Assembly: GCA_028571685.1 (NCBI GenBank)
Contig: CM053140.1
Coordinates: 64,378,201 to 64,442,200, forward strand
Direction: 5' to 3'
DNA: 64,000 nucleotides
Source: Heterohyrax brucei
Lineage: Eukaryota; Chordata; Mammalia; Hyracoidea; Procaviidae
Shown here piece after piece: positions 13,099 through 25,199 of this stretch. A model generated the notes under the pieces. The model made no database searches, was not told where the DNA came from, and saw nothing but the letters and a program-made list of their open reading frames with translations. A program made the translations under genes and the position numbers. How positions within the stretch are numbered: position 1 is the first letter of the stretch; the number at the start of each line of letters is the position of its first letter.

Positions 13099-13841
13099 TG
13101 AGGTCCGACAATTAAGTATGCAAACTTAATTGTTCTAAGTGCTACACACCTCATAGCTGAATGTCACTATGATCATCTTCAAAATACTCCCGCTGGGAAG
13201 CTATGCACTGATGCCTGTGTCTTGTTCACCCTTCAAAGCAATTTTGGAGCTCTTTCTGGAATGGCCATTTTGCATGGTGGCAATTCCATGAACTTAACTG
13301 TACAGTTGTCTGTGAGGGACTTTTTAGCCAGTAAACAAATAACTGTATTGGAACACCTTCCGTACTCACCTGATCTGGTCCCCAGTGACTTTTTTCTTTA
13401 CCTCCAGCAGCCCAGTGAGGATGACAATCCCCCACTTCATGGGGCTGCTGGGGGAATAAAAGAAATATTGAAAGGATTGTGATGACATTCAGGACATCAA
13501 GGGTAACACAATGACAGCTCTGATGGCCATTCCAGAAAAGGAGTTCCAAAATTGCTTTGAAGGGTGGACTAGGCCCTGGTATCAGTGCATAACTTCCCAA
13601 GGGGAGTATTTTGAAGGTGACCATTGTGATAGTCAGCAATGAGGTTAAAAAAAAAACCAGTGCCGTCAAGTCGGGTCCAACTCATGGCGACCCTAGAAGC
13701 CAGAGTAGAACTGCCCCACAGAGTGCCCAAGGAGCACCTGGTGGATTTGAACTGCCTACCTTTTGGTTAGCAGTCCTAGCAATGAGGTTACGTAGCACTT
13801 TTTCTATGATGAGTTTGCAAACTTAATTGTCAGATCTCACA
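13099..13841 (+). mobile_element. Deleted mariner element carrying an AfroSINE
   Basis: Terminal inverted repeats (left tgaggtccgacaattaagt, right ending acttaattgtcagatctcaca) sit between TA dinucleotides at 13097 and 13842. On the plus strand, 13320-13405 encodes a transposase remnant LEHLPYSPDLVPSDFFLY, the mariner motif holding the catalytic aspartates. Much of the transposase is missing. A minus-strand AfroSINE lies at 13648-13777. Confidence 0.8.
13648..13777 (-). mobile_element. AfroSINE nested in mariner, 13-bp target duplication
   Basis: Minus-orientation AfroSINE with its A-rich tail (T-run on the minus strand) at the left end. Flanked by agcaatgaggtta at 13635-13647 and again at 13778-13790, both perfect. 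The related mariner at 19.5 kb has the uninterrupted site. Confidence 0.9.
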
Positions 13842-14194
13842 TATAGAGGTAAAGCCAGAGCAGAAGGTGAGTGAAGGCACCAAGCAGGGGTGGGGAAGGG
13901 TTAGGTCGGGGTGGGAACTTTCTCGCGCTCACTTTCCAATCTTTTGTTCTAACAGACCCCAATTCCCAGCCATGACTCAGTGGGTAACACCGGTGACTTG
14001 TTGAACTGCTGTGATACGGTCTTCTCTAGGTGGGTGTGGGTAGGGGATGCGATGCACCAGAGCAGGACTGCATCTGGACAGGCTAGCTGTTACTGAGAAG
14101 TTTTTCTCATTCAGCATTAAAATCTGAGGATGGTAGTCAGGAGCTAGGGTGGTGGAGGGTACGGGGCATAGGACGGGATCCTCCATGGAAATCA

Positions 14195-14395
14195 GAAGCC
14201 ACAAACTCGAGTGTTAGTTCTACCACCTGCCATCCCCACAGTCTTCGCAAGATATTTCATGACTACAGGCCTCAGTTTCCCCACCTGGTAAATGGAGATA
14301 ATAATACTTTTTCACAGGGCTGTTGTGCACACTAATTGAGACAACTGGTGTGAAATCTCCATAAGGTTCTAGGGTAAACAGAAGATGCTCAATGT
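14195..14395 (+). mobile_element. MIR
   Basis: ctcgagtgttagttctacca, aggcctcagtttccccacct, ggtaaatggagataataata, aagatgctcaatgtttgtga. Confidence 0.75.
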
Positions 14396-15118
14396 TTGTG
14401 AATTTCTTCCTCTTCTTGCCACAGCAGATGAACATGGCCAGGCCTGTCTCTCTGAAGCTTGGCCACATACATTGATCAGGAGCATTTTTTGGCTTGCCTG
14501 TCAGGCTAACAGTGGTGGGCAGAGAAGGAGGGCCTTGATAGCCCCAAGAGCAAAGATCCAACAGAATGGAATCCTAGGACAGCCCGATAGTGATTTTCCT
14601 ATCCCACAACTAGACCACGACATACTAACTTCTCTCTCTTTCAGGCTCAGAAAAATATGCTCACTATATCCATACAGTCCTAATTCTCTGAAACCATGAA
14701 TTTTTCTCAACATGCAAGGAGGGTATAAAATATTTCCATTGTCTTTGCAGGGCATCAGACTGCCAGGGTCTATGGAGCCCTGAGTAAAACTGTTAGGTGG
14801 CAGGAGAGGGATCTGTATAGAAGTAGCAAAATGGGCAGCTCCAGTCCCACACAGGAAACTTCTATTTCCTCTGCTCCCTTGCAGCCTGTTCATTTTTTTT
14901 TCTCAATTTCCTGTGAGAATTTGGTCCCGTTCTCTATTTCCCCTGGTTAGAGTAGGGAGGCAGAGGGATTGTTCTGGAAAACAAGAGTGCTGGAGGATCT
15001 GTTCTTACAGTAGGGTGGCCTGAGGAACCAGACAGGACTCAGCAAGCCCATCCCCACCACCCACAGCCAAGGTGCACATGCCATCCTGCCCTGCCCACCA
15101 GATGTGCCATTTCACTTA

Positions 15119-15223
<105 letters not shown>

Positions 15224-15891
15224 CTAGGGAGGGAGTACAAGATTAGGGAGCAGGCAGTGGTTGCAAGGAGAGACTTTCCTTAATTTAAAAAGAAAACACA
15301 AAGAGTTCCAAAGCCTCGAAGATGGTAGGAATGTTTCAGGTATGTCCCAATGCCCAGAGTCACTGGCAACACGACCCTACGGACTCCTCAGTGTGGAATG
15401 GCCATTTCTGTATCACCTCTGTGAGACTGAATGACTTCTTTCCAGGCCCTACAGTCTCCGGGGCCCCCTGATTTTTCCAGAGACATTCATGGCACATCTG
15501 GCCAATTCTTGGGGCTGCCAAGGCAACACCAGGCACATCTGTCTGACTGCAAGATGATTAGGCTCTTTCTTCACAGAATTCTCCATGAGTTCGGTGGCAA
15601 TTTTTCAGGGCACATGTGGAATCTCAGCTATCTTGTCCCCAGGGACCCGCAAAAGTTCCTCTAGGCTTCTCTTCCAACTGCTGTTTTCAATTCTTTTTGT
15701 TTGTTTGTTGAATAAATGAGTCTTCCTGAAAGGAGATTTCAACACGATTCCCTCTTCTTAACTTGCTTCAGTCCTGCCTTCCACAAATATTTACTAAACA
15801 TTTACCATATGCCAGGCTAGCAAGTGGAGTTTCAACAGTGAGCAAGACATGGTCCCTATTCTCAGTGAGTAAGGGTGACAGAAATATAAAA

Positions 15892-16092
15892 CCCCAAACC
15901 AAACCTTCCAGTCAATTCTAACTCATGGCAATCCCATGTGTTGTGGCACAGAACCACAGTCCATAGTTTTCAAGGCTGTGACCTTTTGGAAGCAGATTGC
16001 CAAGCTCGTCTTCCTAGGTACCTCTAGGTAGGTTTCAGCTGCCAGCTTTCTGGTTAGTTGTTGAGTTCTTAACAGTTGGTGCCATCAGGTAT
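15892..16092 (-). mobile_element. AfroSINE, medium class
   Basis: Reverse copy: tccagtcaattctaactcat tail, gaagcagattgccaagctcg internal block, decayed head ttggtgccatcagg. Confidence 0.6.
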
Positions 16093-17424
16093 AAATGCTT
16101 TGGTTGGTACAGAGATGTATGGGGGCTGAGGGAGCACAGAGGACGTGTCTTATCCAACCTGTGGGGGGCGAGGAAAGGGAGGCTAGCCCAGACAGTGGCA
16201 TCTGAGGGAATTCTGAAGGCTACGGGAGATTCCCTCAGGCCAAAGAGGGGTGCTAGGGTAGGAAGGGAAATGCGCCAGGCACAAATCAAGTGCTTGGGGC
16301 CCGAGCTATGACAGCGATGAGACGTTCCAAAAGAACCAGTTGCTGACTGTCTGTCTGAGGCAGGTCTACAGACGCTGGCTGAGCACCCGTTAGCTCTCCC
16401 CACCCTGGGGGAACATGTAGCTGCGCTGGTGAGGCAGGAGCTGTCTCCGGAAGACAACAGAACTTGAGGCATTTGCCCGAGGCTCAGTCCAAAGAGTTTT
16501 CTGACCTCTTCCTCAAGATACTTGAGCGTATCCTGAGGGAGGAGGTGGCACGAGGTGATGGGCTGGATGGGTCTGGCTGCTGCGAAGGGTGGGAAGTGAC
16601 AAAGTGGGAGTAGGCTAGACGTGAGGACGGCTCAAAAAGGTGCAAGTCTGGGTGAGCGGTGGAGAAGGCCTTCCCCCCAAAAGCTGCAATACAGATGAGA
16701 AGAGTACTAGAGTCTAGTGATATTTAGGACTTTGTGGCTGATGGTTGAGGGGGTGCAGAGAGGGAGTTGCAAGTTTCTGGCTTTAGCAGCTGAGTAGGTG
16801 TGTGGCAAGGTCATTCATGAAAACAGCACACACAAGAGGTGCTCACTCCTACTGCCTAATCAGGGTCTCTTTTTGCCATTTTATTTGGTTTTAACTTCTT
16901 GAGGTTCTCTGTCCAACTAGAAGGCGGAAGTTGCTCCGTTTTCTTTTCCAGAACCTCACGAATACAGTATTTCCACAGACGTTTTTCCCTCATTGTGGCT
17001 GGTAGCTTCTGCAGCCTTCCTCTGCCCATGCCAAACAGCCTGGCACCATATACTGCCAGGGTGCCAGCTGAGTCTCTCCCCAAGGTGCTTCAAGTATCCC
17101 AGAAGGAAAGTGGTGCTGCAGTCATTCAGGGGCCTAGAGGCAGTGCTGCAGGGCTCTCTGCAGCTGGCCTGGGAGTCTTAGAGAGGAGCGTCACTGCAGA
17201 AGGGCACCCGCCTTCACATCAGTGAGTCTGCACGTAGGACAGAGGAGGAGGAGGAAACTGCTACCAGCTGGAAGAGAGATTAGCAGGCCCCTGGAGAAAA
17301 GGAAGGTCAAGCTGAGTTGGAAGATGAACTGAAGTCTAAGTGGATGAAGAAGGGGAAGCAGTCCAGGCAGACAGAAGAGCAGGTGACAGGCAAGAGCCAC
17401 AGACACCGGGACTTGTCCAGAGAG

Positions 17425-17636
17425 ACTGGTGTAGATGGTGAAGTGCTCATCCGCTAACCAAAAGGCTGGTAGTTTGAACTCACTCAGAGATGTCTTTAAA
17501 AAAAAAAAATACTGGTGATTTGCTTCCAAGAGGTCACAGTCCAGAAACTCGGTGAAGCAGTTTTCTGCAACGCATGGTATTGCCAGGAGCTGGAACTGAC
17601 TCAAGGACAACTTTCTGTTTGTTTGTTTGTTCGTTT
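17425..17636 (+). mobile_element. AfroSINE, medium class
   Basis: Head gagactggtgtagatggtga and gctaaccaaaaggctggtag, an internal A-run, actggtgatttgcttccaag block and a tttgtttgtttg tail. Confidence 0.65.
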
Positions 17637-17829
17637 GCTGAAGTGGAAGGTGGGAGCATGAAAGAAGTTGGAGAAGCCAGGCTATGAAGGACTGCCTGCC
17701 ATACTAAGGACTTGGCACTCTGCCATGAAGACGAAAGGCAGACAGGTACAGCAGGGTTTTAGGATCAATACTACTGACAGTGCATTAAAAATCAAGAAAC
17801 CAATCACTGGGCTTGTACCAATTTCTAAG

Positions 17830-18015
17830 AAGCCCTGGTAGGGCAGTGTTAAGTGTTTGGCTGCTCACTGAAAGGCTGGAATCCAGCAACCCAGTGGCAG
17901 AAGCCCTAGCGGATGTTCTTCCAATAAAGCCCACAGCCCCAAACACCCTAAAAGGCAGTTGTGTCTACACTGTCCCAAGGGTTGCTATGAGTGGACACTG
18001 ACTTGAATGCTCTCA
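17830..18015 (+). mobile_element. AfroSINE, diverged
   Basis: Head agccctggtagggcagtgtt, gctgctcactgaaaggctgg, later ggttgctatgagtggacact. Internal part poorly preserved. Confidence 0.5.
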
Positions 18016-18734
18016 ACTACAAGAAGCACTGTTTTAGGTAAGGCAGGACGTGGGCCTGGTGCAGGGGTGGGGTGGGTTAGAAAAGGGGGGATGGGACCCA
18101 ACTGTCCATGCTGACTGGTGGATCCTTGACCTTTCTGGTCTCCCCATTCAGGCCAGACCCTTCCCATGTTCCTTGTTGAAATGGGGCATCATCAGCACGT
18201 CCCTGGCTCTGTCTGCTTTCCATCCTTCGCTCTCTAGTGCTGCCCCAGAGTGACGTCTGTTGCCATTTCGTAGGCCAGCTTATAAGGAGTGGCTTTTCCC
18301 ACCTGTGCCCTGCTGACATCCCCGCTCCCCCGTCATACCTGAATGCCCGGGCATCCTCACTCGGCTGCCCACTCAACACTCTGACTTGCACAGGCTCTTT
18401 CCTCTCCCCTTCCTGCTCTAGCACATCTCTCTTCTTCTTGCTCACAGTCCTCCCCGAGTACTCTAGGTGGGTGCTCCCCATCCCAGCACCTTCCTCTCAC
18501 ATCCTATCAGTACTCACCTGCCATAGTGTGACTGCCTGTTGATCTGTTCCTGCCCTACGCTGTGAATCCCGGCAGGCCCGGGCTCAGGGCTCCCTGCCTC
18601 TGTACCACCAGTGCCTGTGTGAAGCCAGCCTATGCAGGGGGCTCAGAAATGTTCATTTCCCAAATCCCACCTCCCAAAGGAAGGCCTGACTGCTCCGACC
18701 TCGGATCCCTCATGATAGTCACTGTCCAGGAGGA

Positions 18735-18990
18735 CAGGGGTCGGCAAATCTTTTCTGTGAAGGGCCAGAGAGTAAATCTTTTAGGCTTTGTAAGCAACTG
18801 TTCGCTATGAGTCAGAATCGACTTGATGGCAGTGGCATTGGCTTCTGGCTTCTTATTCAGCACCAAAGCAGCCACAGACAACATGTCAACAAATGGGCGT
18901 GGCTGTGTTCAACCAAACTTCATTGACAAAAGCAAGCAGTGGGCTGGATGTGGCCTGCTGGCTGTAGCTGCTGACTCCTGGTCTAGAAGA
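18735..18990 (+). mobile_element. Ancient non-autonomous DNA transposon fragment
   Basis: Matches a widespread mammalian element opening ggggtcggcaaatc with aagggccagagagtaaatct, later aatgggcgtggctgtgttca and closing gctgctgactcctggtc. Its terminal ggtcggcaaac-type repeat recurs at 21735 in the other orientation. Family name not assigned. Confidence 0.6.
18797..18840 (+). mobile_element. AfroSINE tail fragment within a hAT-like repeat
   Basis: Only the last roughly 40 bases of the SINE are present (cgctatgagtcagaatcgac and gatggcagtgg). No tRNA head is visible; the surrounding sequence is the DNA transposon at 18735-18990. Confidence 0.6.
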
Positions 18991-19029
18991 ATCTTTGACA
19001 CAATGAATCACATAACTTGATAATCTTCT

Positions 19030-19710
19030 TCACCATAATCACTGGCACCTACAATATGCCAGACTCTGTTCTAAGTACAGTACATACGAGGTCTGAGAAA
19101 TAAGTCCGTGAACTAAATGGTTCTAAGTGCTACATACATCACTGCTGAATATCAATACAGTCAGCTTCAAAGTACTCCTCCTTGGGAAGCTATGCACCAA
19201 CGCCAGCAGCTAGTCCACCCTTTAAAGTAATTTTGGAACTCTTTCTGAGATGGCCATTGTACATGGTGGCAAGTTCACAAACTTAATTGTACAGTTGTCT
19301 GTGAGGCAGTTTTTTGGAATACCCTCCCTACTTACCTCATATGGCCCTGAAGATAAAGGAAATATTGTCATATTGTAATATGACAACAGCTCTGATAGCC
19401 ATTCCAGAAAGAACTCCAAAATTGCTTTGAAGAGTGGACTAGATGCTGGTGTTGGTGCACAGCTTCCTAAGGGGAGTACCTTGAAGGTGACCATAGTGAT
19501 ACTCAGCAATGAGGTATGTAGCACTTTTTCTAAGATGAGTTCGCCAACATAACTGTCAGACCACACATACCAACTCATGCAAAATTCACAGCTGGGACTA
19601 TGACTAATGCCACTTTAGAAAAGAGATAGCTGAGGCACAGAGAGCTTGAGCCACTTGCCTAAGACCACCCAACTAAGCTGTGGAGCTGGCACTCTCAATA
19701 GGCAGGTGGA
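19030..19710 (-). mobile_element. MIR split by the mariner at 19087-19567
   Basis: Left part 19030-19086 (atgccagactctgttctaag) and right part 19568-19710 (gctgaggcacagagagctt, then the decayed cacccaactaagctgtgg) rejoin into a reverse-orientation MIR once the mariner is removed. Confidence 0.7.
19087..19567 (+). mobile_element. Short deleted mariner element inside a MIR
   Basis: 481-bp copy of the same family as 13099-13841 with ends cgaggtctgagaaataag and cataactgtcagaccacaca, flanked by TA (19085-19086, 19568-19569). Shares internal blocks such as ttgaaggtgaccat. Lacks most of the transposase region, so non-autonomous. Confidence 0.8.
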
Positions 19711-20654
19711 CATTAGAGGCCAGGTTCTTTGTCAACATGTGCTAGGACCTCACAACATTCTATGAGGTCTCAGTTCTGCGAGGAAAGGGCCACAACTTGT
19801 CATCTCAAACCTCCACTGATCATTTACTCGGCCACTGCAGGTGCTCAGTAAACATCTGCTGCACATACTGCAGCCTGAGGCTTGTAGTGCCTTCTGTAGC
19901 AGAAGGGGGCCCAGGTTCAGAGGAGAGTGAGGGTCATGTATGAAATTCTTCCCACCACCAGTCCCTTCCTGCCAGTCCCAGGGCAGGAGACAGCTGTTCA
20001 CTGCACCACCTCCAGGACACGGAGCACACAGTTATTAGGCCTGTAATGGGAAAGTATTGCTTTGAGGGCTGGTGAGAGCAGCCATTGATATAAACCACAT
20101 CCGACAGTATCTGACCTTAACACAGCAGTTAATTAAGCCAAGGAGACTACACCACACACGACCTTGCAGCTTCAGGACAGGACCCCGGTATACAAAGTAG
20201 TGATGCTTTCATCTTTGTTCTCCTCTGCTTTGGCCTTTGTTTCAAGACAGAATCCTATAATGACTCATTAAGTAACATGCAGCTCAATCAAGCTCATAAC
20301 GCGTCTTCTGAGACAGGAAGGATGGCAGCACATGAAATAAGCATGATCAGAGAGGCACATTTGTATATAGCTCAGACACCCGATTTAAACTTATTAAACA
20401 AATGAATAAACGAACTCATCATCTTGGACATAATTACTGAGCACCTGCTAGGAGCTAAGCACCCTGCTAGCTGCCTCCCATAAGTTACCCCACTTGTCTG
20501 GCAATTTAAAGTAGAATCTGAATACTAAGTATGTGGAGGAGACAGTGAGTGCGGAAGAGGGAAGAGAGAGGCTCAGGCTAGGCCTTGTAGGAAGGAGGAG
20601 GGTGCGGACTCTGCCCAGGAAATGCTGCGAGCTATAAATAGGAGGCAGGCCCTG

Positions 20655-20830
20655 CAGGTAGGCATGATTAATACAAAAAACCTGAAAGTTCAAGTCCACC
20701 CAGAAGTGACTCCAAAGAAAGACCTGGTGATTTATTCCCCCAAAAAGGCCACTGAATCCCTATGGAGTGCAGTGCTACTTTGAGGCCCATGAGGTCGCCA
20801 TGAGTCATAACTCACAACTGGAGTCTTAAA
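20655..20830 (+). mobile_element. AfroSINE, medium class, truncated head
   Basis: Contains agttcaagtccacccagaag, agacctggtgatttattccc, aggccactgaatccctatgg and catgagtcataactcacaac. Confidence 0.65.
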
Positions 20831-20847
20831 ATGGAGTGATGGGTGGT

Positions 20848-21035
20848 GGAAATAGCGAACATGCTCAGCTTCTAACTGAATAGAAGGTTTGAGGCCACTC
20901 AAGGATGCTTCAGAAGAAAGGTTTGGTGATTTACTTCAGAATAATCAGTCATTGACAAACCCTACAGAGAGCAGTTCTACTCTGATCCACAAGGGGTCGC
21001 CATGAGTCAGAACCGATTACAAACAGAGGCAGGAA
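20848..21035 (+). mobile_element. AfroSINE, medium class
   Basis: Follows the previous copy in the same orientation: aggtttggtgatttacttca, aatcagtcattgacaaaccc, ggtcgccatgagtcagaacc. Confidence 0.7.
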
Positions 21036-21732
21036 GAACAAGCAGCAGGGCAGTCAAGGCTGGGGAAGCAGGCCACGAAGAACAGCCAGCTTGAGCACCA
21101 CTCTGCCTGGGAACAGAGTCTGAGGTTGGCTTTTACCCGGCACGCCAGAGCAAGCAGTCTAGACTTCACTTGGAAGCTTCTGGGAAGCTATGGCAGTGTT
21201 TGAGTGGGGTAGTGTAAACAGCCAGAAGTGCCTTTTAGGAAAGATATTGAGCATGAAGGATGGGCTGGAGGCAGGAAGGCCAGCCAACAGGCTGGTGCAG
21301 GGTCCCAGGGTGGGATGAGGACTAGTGGGAGGTGGGGGCTGCATGAGTCACTCACAGCAGAGGGTGGGTAGGGGCAGGAGCCCTCAGAGCATAGTCACTG
21401 TTTCTTGAAAGTCACGGGGACTGCAGGGGGACCAAGGAGGACATCAACCCCAGCTTCTAGAGGACATACCTCGCTTCCTGAGCACTGTTTACGACCAGCC
21501 AAGGACACGGCTCTTGTCCCACAGCCTGTGCTCAATGGTTGTGAGGCTGCAGAGGATTCGACAGCCCAGGGACGTTTTACAGGAATCCAAAGCTCCGGGA
21601 GCTCTAGACCCAGGTGGCTTTGCTCGATGACTGCATTTCTGCAATAGAGTCCTGACTGGGCTCCCGCCCTGCCTGTAACCAGTCCCTTATGCTGTACAAA
21701 AATATTCTCAGTGCCTCACCACTCCCTAGAGC

Positions 21733-21935
21733 AGGGTTGGCAAACCACGGTCTTTGGGCTAAATCTGGCCCATGGCTTGTTTTGTTTGGTCCTTGAGTTA
21801 AGAATGGTTGTTGTATTTTGAAAAGGTTGGGGAAAAAGAGGACACAAACATGAAACAGTGATCTTAAGTGGCTCTCAAAGCCTAAAATACCACCCAACTC
21901 TTCACAGAAAAGATCTGCTGACTCCTGCCCCACCT
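21733..21935 (-). mobile_element. Ancient non-autonomous DNA transposon fragment
   Basis: Same family as 18735-18990 in reverse: opens gcagggttggcaaaccacgg, contains aaatctggcccatggcttg and closes aaagatctgctgactcctg. Confidence 0.6.
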
Positions 21936-22144
21936 GGTGCAATGGTTTTCCAATTGGGTTCTCAGGTACACTGGGGTCTGTTAAAGATACTTCAGGGGCC
22001 ACCAACAAAGGTGAGAAAGGAACCAGAGTGGGGAGAGTGTGGCTTCAAAGATACCCCATCTTGATCTAGTTGCTATCTTAGGGTTCTATGATAGACATGG
22101 ATAGTTGTTTACTTAATAAACCTCCCTCTGTCTGCTTTTGGGGT

Positions 22145-22490
22145 TATTGTCAGCTGCTGTGGAGTCGACACCCCACTCATGACACTCCCACAAACAACTT
22201 CAGACAGTGTTCCCTGGTCCTGCCATACATGATCAGTTGTGGATCAGACCACTGTAATCTGTGAGGCACTCACTGGCTAACTTTTGGAAGCAGATCACCA
22301 GGCCTTTCTTTCTAGTCTGTTTTAGCCTAGAAGCTCTGCTGAAACCTGTTCTGCACCACAGCAATGTGCAGGCCTCCACGGACAGACAGGCGGTGGCTGC
22401 AGATGAAGTGTACTGGCTGGGAATTGAACCCGGGTCTCTTACCTGGGAGGTGAGAATTCTGCTGCTGAACCATCACTGCCGCCTCCCCTC
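22145..22490 (-). mobile_element. Long SINE with tRNA-Gly-like head and RTE-like body
   Basis: Read on the minus strand from 22490: a head resembling tRNA-Gly, with tggttcagcagcagaattct (box A region) and gacccgggttcaattcccag (perfect RNA polymerase III box B core ggttcaattcc). Next come caggtttcagcagagcttct and ggcctggtgatctgcttcc, which parallel the RTE 5' leader at 40.7 kb. The end, catgagtggggtgtcgactc with a caataac tail, parallels the RTE 3' end. About 345 bp, roughly twice an ordinary AfroSINE. Not a functional tRNA gene. Confidence 0.7.
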
Positions 22491-23322
22491 CCTCTGTTTA
22501 CCCCTTCCTAAAATAACTCTCTTCAGAACGTGGCAGTGTACCTAGCTAACAGTAGAGCTGAGGATGCCTGACTAATGGGCCGAGGAACCATGCAGAATGC
22601 GTTCAGGACTCCTTGTCCTGCCTTTCCCCAGCTCTTTTGCTGAAACACAGGTGTGAAGAGAGAGGTGGAGCAGACTTTTTGTGATCATGAAGGTGACAGC
22701 CACATGCAAAGAATGGCAATGGGAAAAACCAATGACATTTAGGCAAACACCGAACCTGGATTCTATCCGTGGACCTCTGAGACGTATTTTGTTGAAGCTT
22801 CTTTGAAGGAGTTTTCTGCAACTCACAGCCAACTGCAATCTAACTGGTACAGGTTCTGAGGACATGCCTTTGCGACCAAAGAAGAGTTTGCCGACTTCTG
22901 ACCTTTAGAATCAAGTTCAGCCATAGGCTTATGTGGCCCATCCCTACCCCTTCAGCCTAAGCAGAAGCCCCTTCACAGGCTCTGTCCCAGTCCCACCCCT
23001 TGTACTGTTGCTCAGAGCTCATTTCTGAGTTTTTGAGGGCTGATTGTGGCCCATCCAGCCTTGGCTTACTAACTGGCTGCCACTTTGACCATTTGTTCCA
23101 CAGAAGGAAAGACTCAGTTTCCCTGGGTGCAGCCAGAATGGTGAATTCTGCCTAGGTCTTACAGAGGGCCTAGGGCAGGACTGGAAAATCAGCTCTTGAG
23201 GCAGAAAGGCTGAAGACCTGAACCCTTAAGAGCTCAAGGAGAGAAGCTTCCAGCATCTCTGAGGAGGGCTTTTGAGGGAGTTCAGAAATAAAGCCACTAG
23301 GCAAGGATGGAAATTTTGGCAA

Positions 23323-23490
23323 AAACCCTAGTGACATAGTGTTTACGAACTACAGCTACTAACCAAAAGGCCAGCAGTTCAAATTCACGAGGTGCTCCTT
23401 GGAAACCACATGGAGCAGGTCTACTCTGTCTTACAGGGTCACTGTGAGTCTGAAATGACTGGACAGCTGTGTGGTTTGGTACTGGGCCAC
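23323..23490 (+). mobile_element. AfroSINE, short class
   Basis: Head accctagtgacatagtgttt, gctactaaccaaaaggccag, box B agcagttcaaattcacgagg, body gctccttggaaaccac, tail gtgagtctgaaatgactgga. Confidence 0.8.
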
Positions 23491-23914
23491 GACCTCAGGT
23501 TTCGTTATGCTGGCTTCACAAGAACAGTCAAGTTCTTTCATTCTGTCATTACTCAGTTAACTAATTACTCCATTAACTCACATAGTCATTCAACAGCTCT
23601 TAAGCTCTTACCAACTGCCAGACTTCGGAGAGGCAAAGGTAGGCAAGACCAACATGGCCGCTGCCCTTGGAGACCTTGCTGTCCAGCAGAGGAGATGCAC
23701 GAGTATGTGAAAAAGGTGACCCAGTGCTCCACGTGCTGAAACCAGAGACAATATGCGGGGCACAGAGTCCTGCCTTGTCTTCAGAAAAAGAGAAAAGTGT
23801 ACAGACGACACCAGATCTGGGGAAGAGGAATTCAAGAAGTGATGCGGAAGCAGAGTGAATGGAATCAGATTTGGGACTTGGAGAAGTCAGTTTAAAGGGA
23901 CCCCCTGGAGCTGC

Positions 23915-24125
23915 CCATCCCTGGGTGGTGCAATTTGTTTTGTACTAGAATACTAACCTAAAGATTGGTGGTTAAAACCCAGCAGCCTTTTCAAGAAAGG
24001 ATGAGAGATCCACTTCCAGAAAGATTACAGCCAAAAAACCCTGTGGAGCAGCTCTACTCAGTAACACAAGGGGTCACCATGAGAAGGAATCAACTCTGTG
24101 ACAACAGGGTTCGTTTTGTGGGTTT
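23915..24125 (+). mobile_element. AfroSINE, medium class
   Basis: Head tccctgggtggtgcaatttg, actaacctaaagattggtgg, body ccactgtgg-like aaaaccctgtggagcagctc, tail ggggtcaccatgagaaggaa. Confidence 0.65.
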
Positions 24126-24494
24126 GCTGCTGCCCAGCCCTGATGAGGTGGGTTGTGGGGCATGTGAGCTTCAGGGTGCACAAGGGTAACCTCTCTGATT
24201 GCCAGCATCTCACACAGGGCTCAGCACAGAGAGGGCATTAGTAAATGTTTGCAGAATGAATAAATGAGTGAGCAAATGGACCGACAAATGCACTCGTGAC
24301 ATTTGCACTAGCCGGTGAGCACCTGCTGGGAAATGTATTTCTTGGTTCTTCAGGTCGACACAGGGAAGAGTGACATCGATGATCCCCCAAGGAGTGAATA
24401 ATCAAAATGCTGTTATCTTTGGCTTTGGAGTTCATGAAATGAGCTTTTCCTTCCAAGCCCCTCCTTTCTCCCTACTACCCTTATGCCTATTCTC

Positions 24495-24515
24495 TCTGTC
24501 TCTCTCTCTCTCTCC
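24495..24515. repeat. (TC)n microsatellite
   Basis: Perfect tc dinucleotide run beginning in ctctgtctctctctctctc. Confidence 0.85.
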
Positions 24516-25199
24516 TGCTTTTTCTTCCTTTCTAACAAAGGTGAATTAACTCTCCCGATCAAATCCAGCAAGGCTTACAGCATATTGGATCGTATGTCTT
24601 GGGTTCACACCGAGAAGGGTGTGCCGGCAGGGTGCGCAGATGCAGGTCCAGCTCCTGCAGAGCTGAGGGTGGGTGTTTCATCAGGCACGTCTTTCATGAC
24701 GGTGAACCTACAGGTCCTAACTGGCAGCAGCCCTGGGACCACAGCCTGTACCTGGCACCCAGCAGAAGCAGAGCCACACCTGACAGCTGCCTGACGCAGA
24801 GATGCGTCTCCTTCATTCATCATGAATGACGCATTCAACCATTTGCAGAGCCCCTCCTGTGCCCAGCTCTGTGCTTGCTGCAGAAGAAGTACACAGAGAG
24901 CTATTCCTACTTTCAGGGCATTTGTGATCTAAGGGGATTCGAACTCCAACAAAAGGCTCTAAATAAGTGTTGTAGGAGCAGAGGAAAGAGCAACACCTGG
25001 TGGAGTTCTGAAGGCTTTGGTGAAGGGGTTGGGGGGACTAGGCGGACTGGTCCGGACATGCGCACAGAGGTCTTAAAGGGCCAGGTGTATCTACGACTCT
25101 TAAAGGGCCAGGAGCTCAATGTGGCTGGGGACAGGTGGCTTAAAGGGGGACGGTGAGGAATGGGGTCTGCATGTATCCTTGGTGAGTTTGTTCTTCATT

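Noticed and set aside
13226-13669. 147-codon open frame, minus strand
   Set aside because: It is the antisense of a mariner transposase remnant whose real signature is on the plus strand.
22400-22490. Possible tRNA-Gly gene, minus strand
   Set aside because: Only the internal promoter boxes are conserved; the acceptor stem does not pair and the sequence continues into an RTE-like body, so it is a SINE head.
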